Shown here: positions 5,698-5,971 of the stretch, piece after piece
Layout: the number at the start of each line of letters is the position of its first letter
How positions within the stretch are numbered: position 1 is the first letter of the stretch
Source of the DNA: Pseudomonadales bacterium
GTDB lineage: Bacteria; Pseudomonadota; Gammaproteobacteria; Pseudomonadales; Azotimanducaceae
Direction of reading: 5' to 3'
NCBI GenBank assembly: GCA_007128525.1
Contig: SKXG01000105.1
Span: 1 to 5,971 of the forward strand
DNA length: 5,971 bases
Position numbers and translations under genes: made by a program
The notes under the pieces: generated by a model
Told to the model about the DNA's origin: nothing
Seen by the model: the letters and a program-made list of their open reading frames with translations, nothing else
Databases searched by the model: none

Positions 5698-5971
5698 CGG
5701 CTCAAGGGGGTGCAGCCAGCGCCCGCGTCTTGGCCAACCGCCTTCGTCCAGACCATACAACACCTTAAGAACTCTGCCTTGCAGCAGGCTGGCTGCTACC
5801 AGGCCCAGGCTGCGTGAGTCTTCACTGCGATGGCGGTTGTCTCCGAGCATCAGAAAGTGGCCGTCCGGGATCTGCATTTCGCGCAGTACCGGTGCAGGTT
5901 GGCCGCTGTGCAGCTGAATCCAGTGTTGCTGTCCACCCCAGCACTCGCGGTAGAGGTCCGGCATCGCGACA
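5593..5971 (-). CDS. Signal peptidase I (LepB-like, S26 family), C-terminal part
   Basis: Signal peptidase I is a membrane-bound serine protease that removes signal peptides from exported proteins on the periplasmic side. The gene enters from the right edge, and only about the last 125 residues are present. The diagnostic family box is clear: IPDGHFLMLGDNR followed by HRSEDSR, matching GDNxxxSxDSR (codons about 5811-5844). The nucleophilic serine, general-base lysine and membrane anchor would lie beyond the window, so activity cannot be judged. The usual W-G-F-V after the box reads S-L-G-L-V here, so it is a divergent member. Resemblance to LepB ends near 5698 (RWLHPLEP). The remaining 34 residues are rich in Gln and Ala and lie entirely antisense to the small membrane protein gene. 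The internal ATG at 5962-5964 is not the start. lepA and rnc are not visible, so it could be a second copy. Confidence 0.85.
   Translation of the reverse strand, partial: VAMPDLYRECWGGQQHWIQLHSGQPAPVLREMQIPDGHFLMLGDNRHRSEDSRSLGLVAASLLQGRVLKVLYGLDEGGWPRRGRWLHPLEPSVAQFLDQAQDHCPDQAQPGSQSNEQQADAEQTQ

Overview
The window (5,971 bases, moderately GC-rich) looks like chromosomal housekeeping DNA of a gammaproteobacterium, possibly a marine or halophilic one. The reasons are a Prc/Tsp protease of the gammaproteobacterial type, an FKBP-type lipoprotein with the FkpA/Mip domain order, and acidic secreted proteins. The genus cannot be named from this sequence alone. No insertion sequence, CRISPR array, tRNA or rRNA was seen.

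Layout. 1-421: no recognisable protein gene. This stretch holds a three-unit direct repeat, a candidate promoter (122-149), several strong hairpins and a hairpin plus T7 terminator ending at 375, only 46 bases before the next start codon. 422-2290 (+): a complete threonyl-tRNA synthetase that lacks the usual N-terminal TGS domain. 2291-2318: a short gap between convergent genes, with an inverted repeat spanning both gene ends. 2319-4568 (-): periplasmic tail-specific protease Prc. 4569-4703: divergent control region. 4704-5489 (+): FKBP-type peptidyl-prolyl isomerase lipoprotein. 5473-5697 (+): a 74-residue two-helix membrane protein overlapping the isomerase gene. 5593-5971 (-): the C-terminal part of a signal peptidase I, cut by the right edge and overlapping the small membrane gene antisense.

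The right two thirds concern the cell envelope: a protease acting on C-termini of periplasmic proteins, a proline isomerase that probably helps them fold, and a signal peptidase that releases exported proteins from the membrane. The synthetase is separate and appears to be transcribed alone.

The most interesting part is the synthetase gene with its leader. The leader can be drawn as four segments that pair 1:2, 2:3 or 3:4, the last followed by seven T residues, as in transcription attenuators. No threonine-rich leader peptide and no valid T-box core was found, so the signal sensed, if there is one, is unknown. The enzyme itself is a TGS-less type and is not next to infC.
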